DNA of 50,000 nucleotides. It comes from Halocaridina rubra (taxonomy: Eukaryota; Arthropoda; Malacostraca; Decapoda; Atyidae). Location: NCBI GenBank assembly GCA_037179515.1, contig JAXCGZ010003862.1, positions 1-50,000 on the forward strand, read 5' to 3'. The notes below the pieces were generated by a model. It was given only the letters and a program-made list of their open reading frames with translations, was not told where the DNA came from and did no database searches. Both the position numbers and the translations under genes were made by a program. Below are positions 1-12,730 of the stretch, one piece after another (position 1 is the first letter of the stretch; the number at the start of each line of letters is the position of its first letter).

Positions 1-674
1 GTGAGCATGACTGAAGATCAAAGGGGTATCCTTTTCAAAGGAATATATATTTATTTTTTAATTTTTATTCTTTTGAAGCGGAAATAGTTAATGCAAAACC
101 TCTCCTTGGTTGCCACCCATCGGGGGATGTGTAATTGTTAATCTTCAGGAATAAGACAATGGTTGTAAACACTAATGGTAATCATGATGATGATGATGAT
201 GAGACTTTCCTTTCGATGGGTGGATGTGAACCAAATGATGATGATAATAATAATAATGACATTGGTTTTGATGACGATCATTATTATGTTATTGTTGTTG
301 TTGTTGTTATGTAACTCTCTCTCTCTATCTGCCTTGGCAGTGTCCCGCTCGGATGTGTACAGTACAGGCGTTTCATTTGTGCTCGCTCGACCTCTCTCCT
401 GCTTATGCGGAGTGGTCACTCGATCTCTGGGGGAGGGGGGAAGGGAAACTTTTATTGGCTCAATGCTCTTCATAAGTTCTCGATACAAACACTGAATGTG
501 CAATCTAAAAGTGTTGTGAGTCCGAGAGTCGGTTGACTCATAGTAGTGTAGTGTCATTTTATAAAAATGTCTAGTATTTGTTTTTTCGTCCTGAAATTGA
601 ATACTAAATTACGAGGTTCGGAAGTGGAAAATGAACTTTGTTACATGAATTGGTGCTGCTAGAATAGATTTTGG

Positions 675-675
<1 letters not shown>
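1..675. other. No gene; imperfect ATG/ATA/TTG trinucleotide repeats
   Basis: I see no gene here. At about 186-310 there is a patchy trinucleotide-rich stretch (GAT/ATG, AAT, TTG runs) which makes overlapping open frames on both strands. Their translations are homopolymer-like (Met, Ile, Asn runs) and are not genes. The rest is ordinary AT-rich sequence. Confidence 0.6.

Positions 676-677
<2 letters not shown>

Positions 678-761
<84 letters not shown>
678..761. repeat. (TA)n microsatellite
   Basis: Uninterrupted TA dinucleotide run of about 84 bp. The 494 bp that follow (762-1256) are unique-looking AT-rich DNA with no gene seen. Confidence 0.97.
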
Positions 762-764
<3 letters not shown>

Positions 765-1254
765 AAAGATGGCTATTGGAAAAGCAACTGACCTTATTGG
801 CATAGTGAAATACATTTGATGTGATGTCATGTGGACACTTTCGACAAGGTTTAGTTGAAGAAGAGATAGTTCAGATTGCCTTGTTGTTTTCATTTTACAT
901 GGAATTATGTCACAAGAGGAAAGTGACGATTGCATTGTAGATTTTAGTTCATAGCTATGACAACAGGATGATATATACGCAGCGTTGCTATTGCAGTTTC
1001 TCTTGAAGCGTTTTAGAATTTGATGACTTTATTTTATTAGTTTTTGTGGCGATGTGAGCCGAGCAGTTTGCACGCGTGTTGTTGCCACAGAGTTGGATAT
1101 TGTTACAAATTCGAAATGTGATATTCATTCATTATCATAGTGAAGAAAAACGCTGTAGTTTACTATTACTGGCTCAGTATATAAGTAAACTTTCAAGTAC
1201 ACGTGCTTGTTTATGACAGAGGACATGAGTACTGAGTAATAGACAAGAGATCAC

Positions 1255-1256
<2 letters not shown>

Positions 1257-1348
<92 letters not shown>
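1257..1348. repeat. (CT)n microsatellite
   Basis: Uninterrupted CT run of about 92 bp. The Glu-Arg and Leu-Ser frames through it are repeat artefacts. Confidence 0.97.
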
Positions 1349-1351
<3 letters not shown>

Positions 1352-1507
1352 CATGGTAGCCTAGAACTCTCGCTATTCTTGTATAATTCTCTTCGTCTGA
1401 TATGGCAATGAGTTTTTAGATTACATATATCCCCAATCGATCTTTCACATCGTAGACGAGTCATTGGTTTAGAGGACACGAATAAACTTTTTCTTTTTCT
1501 TTTTCAG

Positions 1508-1725
1508 TAAGCATTTTGCCCGGATGGGAGATCGTGCGACTTTTATTCGTCAGGTCATCAGTTCGAGACCCCGCCTGGGTCTGTGGTTAGAAAGGGCATT
1601 CGCTCGACGGCAACAGTCACACTGCCAATACCGAAGTCCTTCTAATGGAGGCACCTTCCTAACCCTTCAAGGAAAAGGAGTCCGTGTCTTAAAACCAGAT
1701 TATGAATCAAGAGAGGTGCTTAACA
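1508..1725 (+). mobile_element. Diverged tRNA-derived SINE
   Basis: Visible: a pol III B-box-like GTTCGAGACCCC at about 1562-1573, preceded at about 45 bp by a weak A-box-like TTTGCCCGGATGGG. The body ends in AAAGGAGTCCGTGTCTTAAA, which matches the 3' end of the SINE at 26961-27154 (GGGAGTCCGTGACGTAAAAC). I infer a diverged member of a related tRNA-headed SINE family. The open frame of 69 codons across it is incidental. Confidence 0.65.
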
Positions 1726-1734
1726 GGCTATAGA

Positions 1735-2429
1735 CTGTTAATTTGTGTGGTTTTTTTATTCATTTCTAGAGGTATGGCCAAGAATATAATTATATTCTTT
1801 GATTATAAATCGACGTAACAAATCCGTTGTCGGAGAATGTGCTTATAAGCTCCCCGGGTGCTTTTAATGAAATTTGTTCATAAACTGATGACATTCAACT
1901 ATTTTTGAAGTTAAAAACGCAACTTACTTTGTTGCTGTAATGTCAAAACTTCAGCACTAAAGAGTATGTTTATGTATTGGCATACTTTTGAAGGTGGCTC
2001 TCAATAGCTGTAATGCATTCGTCGTCCCTGCATGAAAGCCTCGTTAGTATCCATGATACCCCTTGACATTCAGTATCATTTTTTTTAAATGATAAAAGTC
2101 AAGCCTGTTTCACATCCATATTTGTCAGCCACGCCATGTCGGATCAGCCTTGTCTTCAACAGATATCGTTTTCTTTTTAAAATTCCTCTCAATAGCTGTA
2201 GACGTAAAGGATTTGTGCTCTAATGGAGAGGTCAATCCGTTCATTATATGTTTCTCTTTATGTAAGCTTGATTCAATCGTAAAGTGTTTACACTTTATTA
2301 AGGAGATATATATAATATGTAGCATGTAGCATTTTAATGCAATATGGAGTTGAGTCGCCTTTGCCTGCAGCTGTATACTATATGATTTAATATTTATCCT
2401 AGCACATTCTAGCCCATTAGTACTTAGAG

Positions 2430-2433
<4 letters not shown>
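1735..2433. other. No gene seen
   Basis: AT-rich unique-looking sequence without a recognisable gene, RNA or transposon end. Confidence 0.5.

Positions 2434-2523
<90 letters not shown>
2434..2523. repeat. (CT)n microsatellite
   Basis: About 90 bp of pure CT followed by a short TG/CG-rich tail (TGTGTGCGTGCGTGCGTG). The 540 bp after it, up to 3063, show no gene. Confidence 0.97.
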
Positions 2524-2526
<3 letters not shown>

Positions 2527-3065
2527 TTGTATGTGTGCGTGCGTGCGTGTATGTGTGTCAATGAATGAGCTCACATTAAGAAAATAAATCATTAATCAGT
2601 ATATAATTGGTATGATTTTTTTTAACCATTCACAATACCATTTCATCAGAAACTCTTTGTGCCTGATTATATCTGTACCTGGGGGTTTACCAAGCGATCT
2701 TGAGTTCAGTTTTCCTTGGTGGATTGTTAACATGTCTTCGATATAATTGCCAGGGAAGGGGAGACTTGAATAGGCGGGTGGACGAGCCTGACAGCCGTTG
2801 CCTCTCTAATTATTGTCCTTCTGGTTGTCAGAATTCATTCTTCATATTCCTTTCATGTAGCATTTTTTCGGCAGTTAGTAATTAAACTGTCCAGTGTTTG
2901 AGTCAGAATATGCTCAGTTTCAGCTCATTTGTGCAGACAGCGCTTGGTGTTTTCGAATACTCTGGACTTTTTATAATGATGCAATCTTTCTATTTCTTAG
3001 TTGTTTACATATTTGATTTTTTTTTTTTGGTCCGTTAAGTAATTCTTGAATAGGTATTACATTTA

Positions 3066-3284
3066 AAGGGGGGTTTACACGGTCAAACGGTTCGTCGAAC
3101 GCGGTTCGACAGACAAGTGTTTGAAATGATGTTCGAACGTGTGAGGGGGGTATTTGGTTGTCGAACACGTTTGTCGAACGTGTTCGACAACCAAATACCC
3201 CGTTGACACGTTCAAACATCACTTCAAACACTTGTCTGTGTCGAACCGCGTTTGACGAACCGTTTGACCGTGTAAAACGCCCTT
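3066..3284. mobile_element. Palindromic MITE, about 219 bp, TA target duplication
   Basis: The two halves are near-complete reverse complements. The left end reads AAGGGGGGTTTACACGGTC and the right end, reverse-complemented, AAGGGCGTTTTACACGGTC; the arms continue through GGTTCGTCGAACGCGGTTCG and meet near 3165-3185. TA flanks both sides (3064-3065 and 3285-3286), so a TA duplication fits, although TTA is also possible on the left. It has no ORF. I infer a foldback or miniature inverted-repeat element of a cut-and-paste superfamily with TA or TWA targets. Family not identified. Confidence 0.85.
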
Positions 3285-3537
3285 TACACAACAGGTTACG
3301 CTTGCGCAGCATCAGCTCTGTAGGATAAGTGATGAAACAGAATCCTCGAAAGCTCAAATATCAACAGGAGTGGAAATCATTAATAAAATATACATAGAAA
3401 TGACATAATTGTCCTTGCACTTCTCTGATATCTTGAAGTTACTGTGTTTGCCTTGACTACTCTTATCTGATAATGTAATTGTATAAGCTATTGACTTGGC
3501 AGGAACTTCATGAATTGGATGCTATGAGGAACATCTA

Positions 3538-3625
3538 GCCTTAAATCCCCAACCACATTCTGTCTGTGTCCAACCTCCACAATGGGGACTGATAATGACA
3601 CTTTAAACTTGATGGGGTTTTACCA
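3538..3625 (+). mobile_element. SINE tail fragment (ATAGGAAGGGCATCC family)
   Basis: The order ATCCCCAAC...GTGTCCAACC...AATGGGGACT.ATAATGACA parallels the tail of the SINE at 7478-7650 (TTCCCCAAC...CTGTTCAACCCC...ATGGGGATTAATAGTGA). The tRNA-like head is absent. Low-to-moderate confidence because the match is short and diverged. Confidence 0.4.
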
Positions 3626-3948
3626 TTGCTGTCTGTGTACAATAAGCTTGTACAAATGTCTGTGTCTTCTTTTAGTCTGTTATGCAACTGTTTTATGAGA
3701 GTGACAACATGAGACGTTTGCAGAGATGTCGCTCTGTATGATTTTCCCATGGAATATGTTTTTGTGATTTCCTCAGCAACTTTCTTATTAAAATATGTAT
3801 TGTGGTAGTTGAATATGTGTTCGTGCTAGTAGATATTTTCCTTCCATTCCCACTTTATGACCATCAAATATTTGACCTTGACACCACCTACGACCTTTTG
3901 TGAGAACTATTTTTTTATGTGTTAGGACTAGGTGTTTAGTTTTGTATG

Positions 3949-3950
<2 letters not shown>

Positions 3951-4009
<59 letters not shown>

Positions 4010-4052
4010 GTTATTAGTGTTATTGTTACTAATTATTATTATTATTATTATA
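3951..4052. repeat. (ATT)n microsatellite
   Basis: TTA/ATT trinucleotide array with a few G interruptions near 4009-4035. It directly abuts the SINE at 4053. Confidence 0.95.
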
Positions 4053-4190
4053 CCCGTCACGGACTGAGGTTAGTAAGGGCATACACTCAGGGTAACGATT
4101 ACATCTGCCAAAACAAGTCCTTCGCAAGAAGGCAACCATCCTAGCCCTTAGTAGAAAAGGGAGTTCGTGACGTAAAACCGAATCCATCCA

Positions 4191-4191
<1 letters not shown>
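4053..4191 (+). mobile_element. 5'-truncated tRNA-SINE between two (ATT)n arrays
   Basis: It matches the body of the SINE at 26961-27154, including TCACGG.CTGAGGT.AG.AAGGGCA, ATTACATCTGCCAAAACAAG and TAGAAAAGGGAGT.CGTGACG. The copy starts just after where the B box would be, so the tRNA head is missing. Both ends run straight into ATT trinucleotide arrays. Confidence 0.88.

Positions 4192-4260
<69 letters not shown>
4192..4260. repeat. (ATT)n microsatellite at a SINE 3' end
   Basis: Pure ATT array that begins where the SINE tail stops. The 600 bp after it (4261-4862) hold no gene that I can support. Confidence 0.95.
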
Positions 4261-4858
4261 GTGAGAGCTCTATCAAACCGAAATCTCCATCATGCTAACG
4301 AAAAGTATTTGGATTGGAGTGAGTGGGGTGTAGCTGATAAAACAATGGCGGAAGAGTGTGTTCTTGTGTCTGCAGAAAAGAAAAAAATACTTATGCTATA
4401 TTACTATTTAGTTTCCGCTTCCCATCATGTGTATAAGTGTCACTCCTCGTCATGAAACTTAATAAAATTCATTTTGAATCATTTGACCTTGTCGTGGTCT
4501 CTGCAGAAGCCGTTGGCTTCTCTGACCTCAGTCCTCTACTTTGAAATGCTCTACGATGTCATTCAGTTTTAATTTTTTTTCTTTTTTCTCTCTCAGGATG
4601 CTTTCTTTTATGATTATTTATCTCAGAAATTATTACAGTATCATCTAAGGACTCAAACAGTATTTATTTATGTGGTAATATAAGACATTAATACGATGCG
4701 CTCAGCCATATTTTCTTGTTTTCCTGTTCGGATTCATTGACGATCTGAAGGGAGCGAGATATCATCTCAATTAGCAATGCTGCTGTTTCCGTGTTGTTGG
4801 CCTGTACTAGATTAATTCTCCCGAGATAGAATCAGTCTTCTTTTGTCTGAGACAGTCA

Positions 4859-5548
<690 letters not shown>

Positions 5549-5572
5549 TATATATATATATATATATATATA

Positions 5573-5626
<54 letters not shown>
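5549..5626. repeat. (TA)n microsatellite, short (CA)n at left edge
   Basis: TA run with one C interruption near 5574, preceded by about a dozen bases of CA repeat. Confidence 0.96.
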
Positions 5627-5632
<6 letters not shown>

Positions 5633-5886
5633 ATGCTATGTTACCAAAAGCCTCCTTATGCGTGTCACAGAGGTCGCGATTTTCTGAGCATAAGAAATTC
5701 ATATTATAGTGACATTGCAATAACGTTTTGTGGTTTTATTCATATTAAGTGCGATGTGGAAATCTTATGGGGCGCCCCTTCATGGAAACTTATCATTTTA
5801 GAAAATATATAACTAATGCAACAGTGTAAATATTCTTACGTCTTTCATATATCTGATGAGAATATTTTTATGTGTGTATGTGTATG

Positions 5887-7477
<1,591 letters not shown>

Positions 7478-7650
7478 ACATGCGTAACGGGTACACTGCT
7501 TGAATTGGCAGGCGATGGAACCACGTTCGAAACTACGGCGGGACGATAGGAAGGGCATCATCCGGCTTTCATTCCCCAACTTCAATCCAGCTCTGTTCAA
7601 CCCCTAATGGGGATTAATAGTGATGTAAAAGCGGTAAAATATGGGATTTT
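7478..7650 (+). mobile_element. tRNA-derived SINE (ATAGGAAGGGCATCC family)
   Basis: A B-box-like CGTTCGAAACTAC lies at about 7526-7538, with a weak A-box region upstream (TGCGTAACGGGTACAC). The body GGACGATAGGAAGGGCATC, then TTCCCCAACTTCAATCC and ATGGGGATTAATAGTGATG, matches the minus-strand copy at 11903-12068 and the body at 43100-43224. Pol III head plus shared body and no ORF indicates a SINE. Confidence 0.75.
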
Positions 7651-7870
7651 GGACTTGAATGCTAGAACTGATATGTCCTCGCGTTTACCTTATACAATAT
7701 TATCATGAAAATCCTGTATTTGTATTTACTTTTTTACCAAGGTCGAGAGATTCTTTTGTGGTTATAGTTAGTAATATTAAAAATAACAATTGGGTTTCTC
7801 TGGTCTATATTCTTTATGCTGTAAAAAAAAATTTGTTTTTGAATGTAGGCTATGTTATCATTCGTGCATA

Positions 7871-7920
7871 GATTAGCCCTTAGTAGAAAAGGGAGTTCGT
7901 GACGTAAAACCGAATTCAAT

Positions 7921-7921
<1 letters not shown>
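7871..7921 (+). mobile_element. SINE 3' tail leading into (TA)n
   Basis: TAGCCCTTAGTAGAAAAGGG then AGTTCGTGACGTAAAACCGA is almost identical to the 3' end of the SINE at 4053-4191. Only the last 50 bp are present, and the following base begins a TA array. Confidence 0.88.

Positions 7922-7987
<66 letters not shown>
7922..7987. repeat. (TA)n microsatellite
   Basis: Pure TA run that starts at the SINE tail. Confidence 0.97.
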
Positions 7988-7991
<4 letters not shown>

Positions 7992-9906
7992 TATTTTTTT
8001 TCTTTTCTTTTTCTGACCTGTCTAATATTTGGATGATGAGAATTCTTCGACGTAGGAAGCATGATATTCATACTCACTACAAGTCGGTGCTAATGCAAAT
8101 AGGTTTCCTACACAGCAAGGAAGTTTTTATGTGATCGAGGTAGAGCCTCTGAAGCTAGACGAGCATATTTATGCTGATTTTTGTACTTAACCCTTCCACC
8201 CTTGTCTTCTCTCCTAAAGAATAATGAAAATACAAACACTTATCCCAACGACAGTACTTCATTATTTTTTAATGAGTTTTTGAATGATCTCAGTGTAATA
8301 TGATACAGGAGTAATGATGATGATAATGACGATGACCTCCTGAGGGCGTGTTTCCAGCGTATAGTGCAATGTGCTCATCAGCTTCAAGAACCTGGCGCGA
8401 CATCAATAAATCACATACTTGAAATTTTCAGTGTTACATTTGGCGTTTGGGTACTACGGGTTTTGGCATATACGTTCAAACTATCATGAAATCCCAATAT
8501 TGGGTGTTTTTTTTTTTTTCCTATATAGAGCAATTTTTTTATTTTTTATTTTATTTGATTTTTTTTACGGAAAAGGAACTTATTTTGAGCTCATGTGATA
8601 TTAATAGTTAATAATATTTTTATATTATATTGTAAGTTAATGGCTATCGTATCCGTGTAATTTTGCCCCTTCCTCTACTTCTTCTAATTTCTTTATTCAT
8701 ATAATTTTTCATCAGTGTCATGTATTTGGACATTTTTTTTTTCCAGCAATATATTTATATATCACTTCAATAAGCATTATTCTGGTTGTGACTCACTCTT
8801 GTTTCAATGAGAAAAAAATCTGCCATTACTTTAATCTCGGAATTATCATAAATTATATATTTAATGATCCTTATAATGGTCATTAATGCTATTTTAATGA
8901 ATTTTGTATAGTGTATCATTAACGCTATCGTACATGTCCGATACGGCTTAATTACGTAAGCTGGAATACTATCTCGCTGCTGATTGAAATATATTTCATA
9001 CTTAACTCTCTGAGGTTAGAGATTCAGTGCTTAGAATATAGTAATCAATTAGTTATATCCGTTGTATTAAATTACTTGTCGTTGACAACGTAAGCTTGCT
9101 CAACAATATTATATAAGCCTCTTTCTCTCACCTTTTTTTCTCGCAGAGATTACAGGTGTATGAGATGGTGAAAGTGTTGTTGCAGGGAGGAGAGAGCAAG
9201 CGTGTATGTTCCAAGGGGAAGTGAGAGCACGCATGCTGTAATAGATTATGTGGGTGGTAGAGCACACAGCTTCTCATTGCGCAGACGGGTACTTGGTGTT
9301 TGCAGGATATACCGATTTGTGTAAATGCACAAACAAACGCACGCTGGTTTCTTAGAGTTCCATGCCTTGATCATATTTAGGTGAGGTGACGAAATTCTCT
9401 CTTATTCTGCGCCCTCCCTTTGAATGCCAGTTTATAGATATGGATATATAACGTAGGTTTATGACGGACCTTAGGTAAACATCTGCTCTTTGCTGAATGC
9501 ATTAAATGCTAGGATGGAAATATCGAAGGGTCAGGTGAGGAGGTGGTGTTAGATCTCCCTTAAAAATATCGGCGGCGGCAGGAGCAGCAACAACAGCAGC
9601 GGCAGCATCATTCCTGCACTACTACAGCGCCTTCCTCTCCTCTTCTTCGTCGTTTCCAGGTCGTGAGGGCAGGTCCCTGTCACTGCACTGTTAATATCTC
9701 TCCCATCATACCGTGACCAATCTCGCCTGGTGAAGCTCTCGTTCTTCTTTAAGGTTTTAGGATGGTGGTGGTCAGTCGTTGGGAGTGAAGTTTAGGGGGT
9801 TGTGAAATAGCTCTCTATTCTACCACAGGGATTTTTCAGGCACTCGCCTGAAGCTGTGTTATAGTTTGCAGTACGTCAAAGATGATATATGTTTGTGTTC
9901 TTACAG
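7988..9906. other. Upstream region of the 10-kb exon; no gene seen
   Basis: About 1.9 kb, mostly AT-rich with poly-T tracts near 8508 and 8732. At 9568-9610 it becomes rich in GGC/CAG/CAA triplets, then GC-balanced to about 9780. This could belong to an untranslated leader of the gene whose coding exon follows, but no start site, TATA box or upstream splice donor is clear. A TCAGT initiator-like pentamer at 9769-9773 is too common to call. Confidence 0.35.
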
Positions 9907-10700
9907 ATGACTTAGTAATGATGATATTCAGTGGATCGATGTTAGGTGATGGAAGGAAAGTGGATGCCACTAAGTAAGGAACTAAACGAGACTGCTAAAA
10001 GACCATTAGCTAGTGTGAGAGAAAAACAAAGTGAGGGAAGGGGAATCCATCAGCATGAAAGGTGATAGTAGAATCTCAACCATTAGTGGCAATGTGGTGA
10101 GGGATGTGGAGGAGGAAAATCCCTCCGCCGCCACCGCAGTGACATATCCGATACCTGAAGCCTCTTCCTCGTGCACCACACCACCGCAACAGCGTGGCGG
10201 AGGACTCCTCCGTAAACTATCCAAATATGCCTCTAAAGTTGTGCCTCTTACCTCCTCCTCTGAAAAGGAGGCAGTCAGAAGGTTGTCCTCGGTATCGAAT
10301 CCCGAAGGCTACGGTGCTACAATGCCATCTACTAACGACCTTCGTGTGAGTACTGCTGAAGATGCTCTCTCTCCCTCCTCAAGGCCTTCCAACATTCCTT
10401 TGAGTCACACGGCTCGCAATTCTAGTTATGAAAAAGCCATCAGCAGTACCCATATGTTGGCCTTTGCCAGTCTGGCCAGGCAGAGACAACTTGCCAAATC
10501 TTCCCCCAGGAAGAAATCAAATGTGTCTGATACTTCAAGATCGTCGAATACGTCTAACGATTCCAACAGTATCACGGCATCGTCTGGCTCTCCTACGGGT
10601 GGAGGGAGTAGAGCACACCCTACGACTCCCCTCTCTCAGGTGCCACCTGTTGCAGCTCCCAGATACTCCATAAAAAATTCCATCGCGCCAACGGACGAAG
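9907..10700 (+). CDS. Host coding exon, N-terminal part of unknown Ser-rich protein (coding 10055-10700)
   Basis: The coding part is 10055-10700. ATG at 10055 is the first in frame after a TGA at 10016-10018 and has A at -3. The frame stays open for 215 codons and reaches GAAG|GTAAGT, a near-consensus donor at 10701, leaving a phase-1 intron. TTCTTACAG at 9898-9906 is a possible acceptor, so the exon may begin at 9907 with 5' UTR. The protein is low in hydrophobics, with no signal peptide or membrane segment. It is rich in Ser, Thr and Pro, and has a basic amphipathic patch LLRKLSKYASKVV (residues 51-63), a PKA-like RRLSS (75-79) and a basic stretch ARQRQLAKSSPRKK (141-154). This suggests a disordered, phosphorylated cytoplasmic N-terminus. 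Base composition is more GC-balanced than the surroundings, and it carries no transposon motif. The frame beyond 10700 (to 10909) reads a poly-T tract and is intronic. I do not recognise the family, and later exons are not visible. Confidence 0.7.
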
Positions 10701-10706
10701 GTAAGT
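10701..10706 (+). other. Splice donor GTAAGT
   Basis: GAAG|GTAAGT matches the U1 consensus at positions -1 to +6 and ends the long frame in phase 1. The 550 bp that follow (to 11254) are AT-rich and look intronic. Confidence 0.65.
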
Positions 10707-11254
10707 TGGTAGAACAGTGTTGCAGTGATATTATCAACCATCAGTGTCTTACTCGACGAATGATTTCCCTTACTTATATTAGGCTTATGGGCATCATTCG
10801 AACTTTTTTTTTTTTTTCTCATTTACACTTGTGGTACGAAGCCACCTCAACAAACTATTGTAAACTAGAAAATTCGTATGAGGTTCCTCATGTCAAATCA
10901 GAGTGCTAACGTCTGTATAAATTATTTTCAGTCTGTATTTATTTTTGAGTCGGCTTTTATCTTTTAATGGAGTTTTCTTTGATATATGAATACTCATTAT
11001 TACGAGATTAACTATATAATAATTTATAAGACCTCTCTCTTTTAATGCTAAATGAAGTCAGAATCGCTTTTCAAAACAGTATGACTTAGGAAATGCTTTG
11101 GATTATAACTGATATTTTGGATCATCTTTTGATAAAAGAAACACAATGTCGTAATTGTCCTTGGCCCAGAAAACCGGAAGTGTATCACCACAGCTTTTAT
11201 TATGCATACCACGACGATGCTCAACTCTGCGTTGTCAACACCGCTCTGATATTA

Positions 11255-11257
11255 TTA

Positions 11258-11328
<71 letters not shown>

Positions 11329-11393
11329 GCAGTAGTAGTTGTTGTGGTAGTAGTAGTAGTAGCGGTAGCAGTATTGATTATTATTATTATTAA

Positions 11394-11466
<73 letters not shown>

Positions 11467-11510
11467 AGTAGTAGTAGTAGTAGTAGTAATACTTGTAGTG
11501 CTAGTAGTAG
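11255..11510. repeat. Compound (TTA)n-(GTA)n-(TTA)n-(GTA)n array
   Basis: TTA array 11255-11327, an imperfect AGT/GTG bridge 11328-11376, TTA array 11377-11465 and a TAG run to about 11510. Long Ile, Leu, Tyr or Ser frames on both strands come from this array. Confidence 0.95.
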
Positions 11511-11752
11511 TAAAGCTAAGAGGTGTATGTTTGTCAAAATTGACGAGGTTATTTAAAGTACTGGGGATGGCTAATCTTTACTTGATCCGTAAATTGAGAT
11601 TTGTGGATGGATGTCTATGTCACACATCTTATGTAATCAGACTGGTAGTGTCATTTGATACAAGTTGACTCGCGATGCTTTAGGTCTTTTAGTAGACCTT
11701 GCTAGGTAAGCCTAGTTACAACACATATATTTGCAATACAACACAACCATTA

Positions 11753-11899
11753 GGCCTCTTTCACATCAAAGTGACACGTCTCACCTGGCATGCCACGTGG
11801 CACGCCCGTTGAAAATGAACATCAGGATATATGTGAAACTTTTCACACAGCAGTGGCGTGACACGTCCCATGTGTCACGCCACTTCTGTGTGAGAGGTT
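11753..11899. mobile_element. MITE-like repeat, copy 1 (GGCCNCTTTCACA ends)
   Basis: The left end GGCCTCTTTCACATCAAAGT and the inverted right end (CCTCTCACACAGAAGTGGCG) form imperfect terminal inverted repeats. The internal GGCATGCCACGTGGCACGCC and GTTGAAAATGAACATC are shared with the copy at 39015-39179. No ORF. Two related copies with inverted ends suggest a non-autonomous DNA transposon. Confidence 0.75.
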
Positions 11900-11902
11900 T
11901 CA

Positions 11903-12068
11903 TATACTTTTATTATGTCACTCTTAATCCCCATTTGCGGGTGGAGACATTTGAACTAAAGCTGGGGAATTAAGGCTGGATGCCCTTCCTATCGCCCCAT
12001 CATGGGTTCAAAACAGGGTCCATCACTTCCCGAGTCCAGCGCTCTATCGGTTACGCTACGCGGTCCTT
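11903..12068 (-). mobile_element. tRNA-derived SINE, full-looking copy
   Basis: On the minus strand, TAGCGTAACCGATAGAGCGC (A-box-like) is followed about 35 bp later by GTTTTGAACCCATG (B-box-like). After these come GGCGATAGGAAGGGCATCC, TTAATTCCCCAGCTTTAGTT and a tail ATGGGGATTAAGAGTGACAT. Head and body match the copy at 7478-7650. Its tail abuts the MITE at 11753-11899. Confidence 0.82.
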
Positions 12069-12227
12069 AATCAGCAAGCAAATAATGAAGTGGAAAAAAA
12101 ATACGAGTCATTTTTCCCCTATGGATAGATAAGCAAATAAATATTTAAATAAGAATATAAATAACGAAAGAAAAACTGCTTCAGACGGTGCAGAGAGATG
12201 CTTAATGAGGTGTGAGGAAGAAGTTGG

Positions 12228-12285
12228 GGGGGGGGGGTTGAAGACTTTGTAGGTTATTTTTGAGGGATGGGAGGGGGGGGGGGAG
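12228..12285 (+). other. Two poly-G runs (possible G-quadruplex)
   Basis: Runs of 12-13 G at about 12226-12238 and about 12 G at 12273-12284, with a GGGATGGGAGG link. Four G3 tracts are available on the + strand, so a quadruplex could form. Length errors are also likely in such runs. Confidence 0.5.
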
Positions 12286-12382
12286 AAAACATAATATTTT
12301 TTGGGTGTAACCTGAACCTTCCTAATTAACGAGATTGCAAGGGAGACTCAGAAACGGTGTAGCTCATTCTTATGGAAAGATA

Positions 12383-12386
<4 letters not shown>

Positions 12387-12451
<65 letters not shown>

Positions 12452-12461
12452 TATATATATG
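12387..12461. repeat. (TA)n microsatellite
   Basis: TA run with one AAAT interruption near 12447. It ends at the 3' tail of the minus-strand SINE. Confidence 0.96.
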
Positions 12462-12654
12462 AATGATTGGTTTTGCGTCACAGACTCCCTTTTCTACTAA
12501 GGGTTAGAACGGTGCCTTTTTGCGAAGGACTCTGGTTTTGGCGGGTGTAATCGTAACCCTGAATGCATGCCATTGCCAACCTCAGACCATGGCGGGCCGC
12601 GAACCCTCGACCTTACGCCTCAAATTCGCGGACGCTTCCGCTTTGGCACGGCAA

Positions 12655-12656
<2 letters not shown>
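12462..12656 (-). mobile_element. tRNA-derived SINE, near full length
   Basis: Reverse-complemented, it gives GGTTGCCGTGCCAAAGCGGA then GGTCGAGGGTTCGCGGCCCG (B box), then TGGTCTGAGGTTGGCAATGG and the tail TAGAAAAGGGAGTCTGTGAC. It is collinear with 26961-27154 over its whole length. The 5' side lies against (CA)n and the 3' tail against (TA)n. Confidence 0.9.
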
Positions 12657-12720
<64 letters not shown>

Positions 12721-12730
12721 CACACACACA
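12657..12730. repeat. (CA)n microsatellite
   Basis: CA run between the SINE head and the first LINE-tail copy. Its CA/CACATA boundary is the left end of the 574-bp tandem unit. Confidence 0.96.

Noticed and set aside
678..935. Long open frames through (TA)n, (GA)n, (CA)n and (ATT)n arrays throughout the window
   Set aside because: Their proteins are Ile-Tyr, Arg-Glu, Leu-Ser, His-Thr or poly-Ile repeats that exist in several frames at once. They follow from the repeat and not from selection for coding.
9769..9773. TCAGT initiator as a promoter for the exon
   Set aside because: A pentamer is expected by chance many times here, and there is no TATA box or downstream element at the right spacing.
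10428..10673. Alternative + frame of 81 codons inside the 10-kb exon
   Set aside because: Overlaps the longer frame that starts with a good ATG and ends at a splice donor; its codons show no motif.
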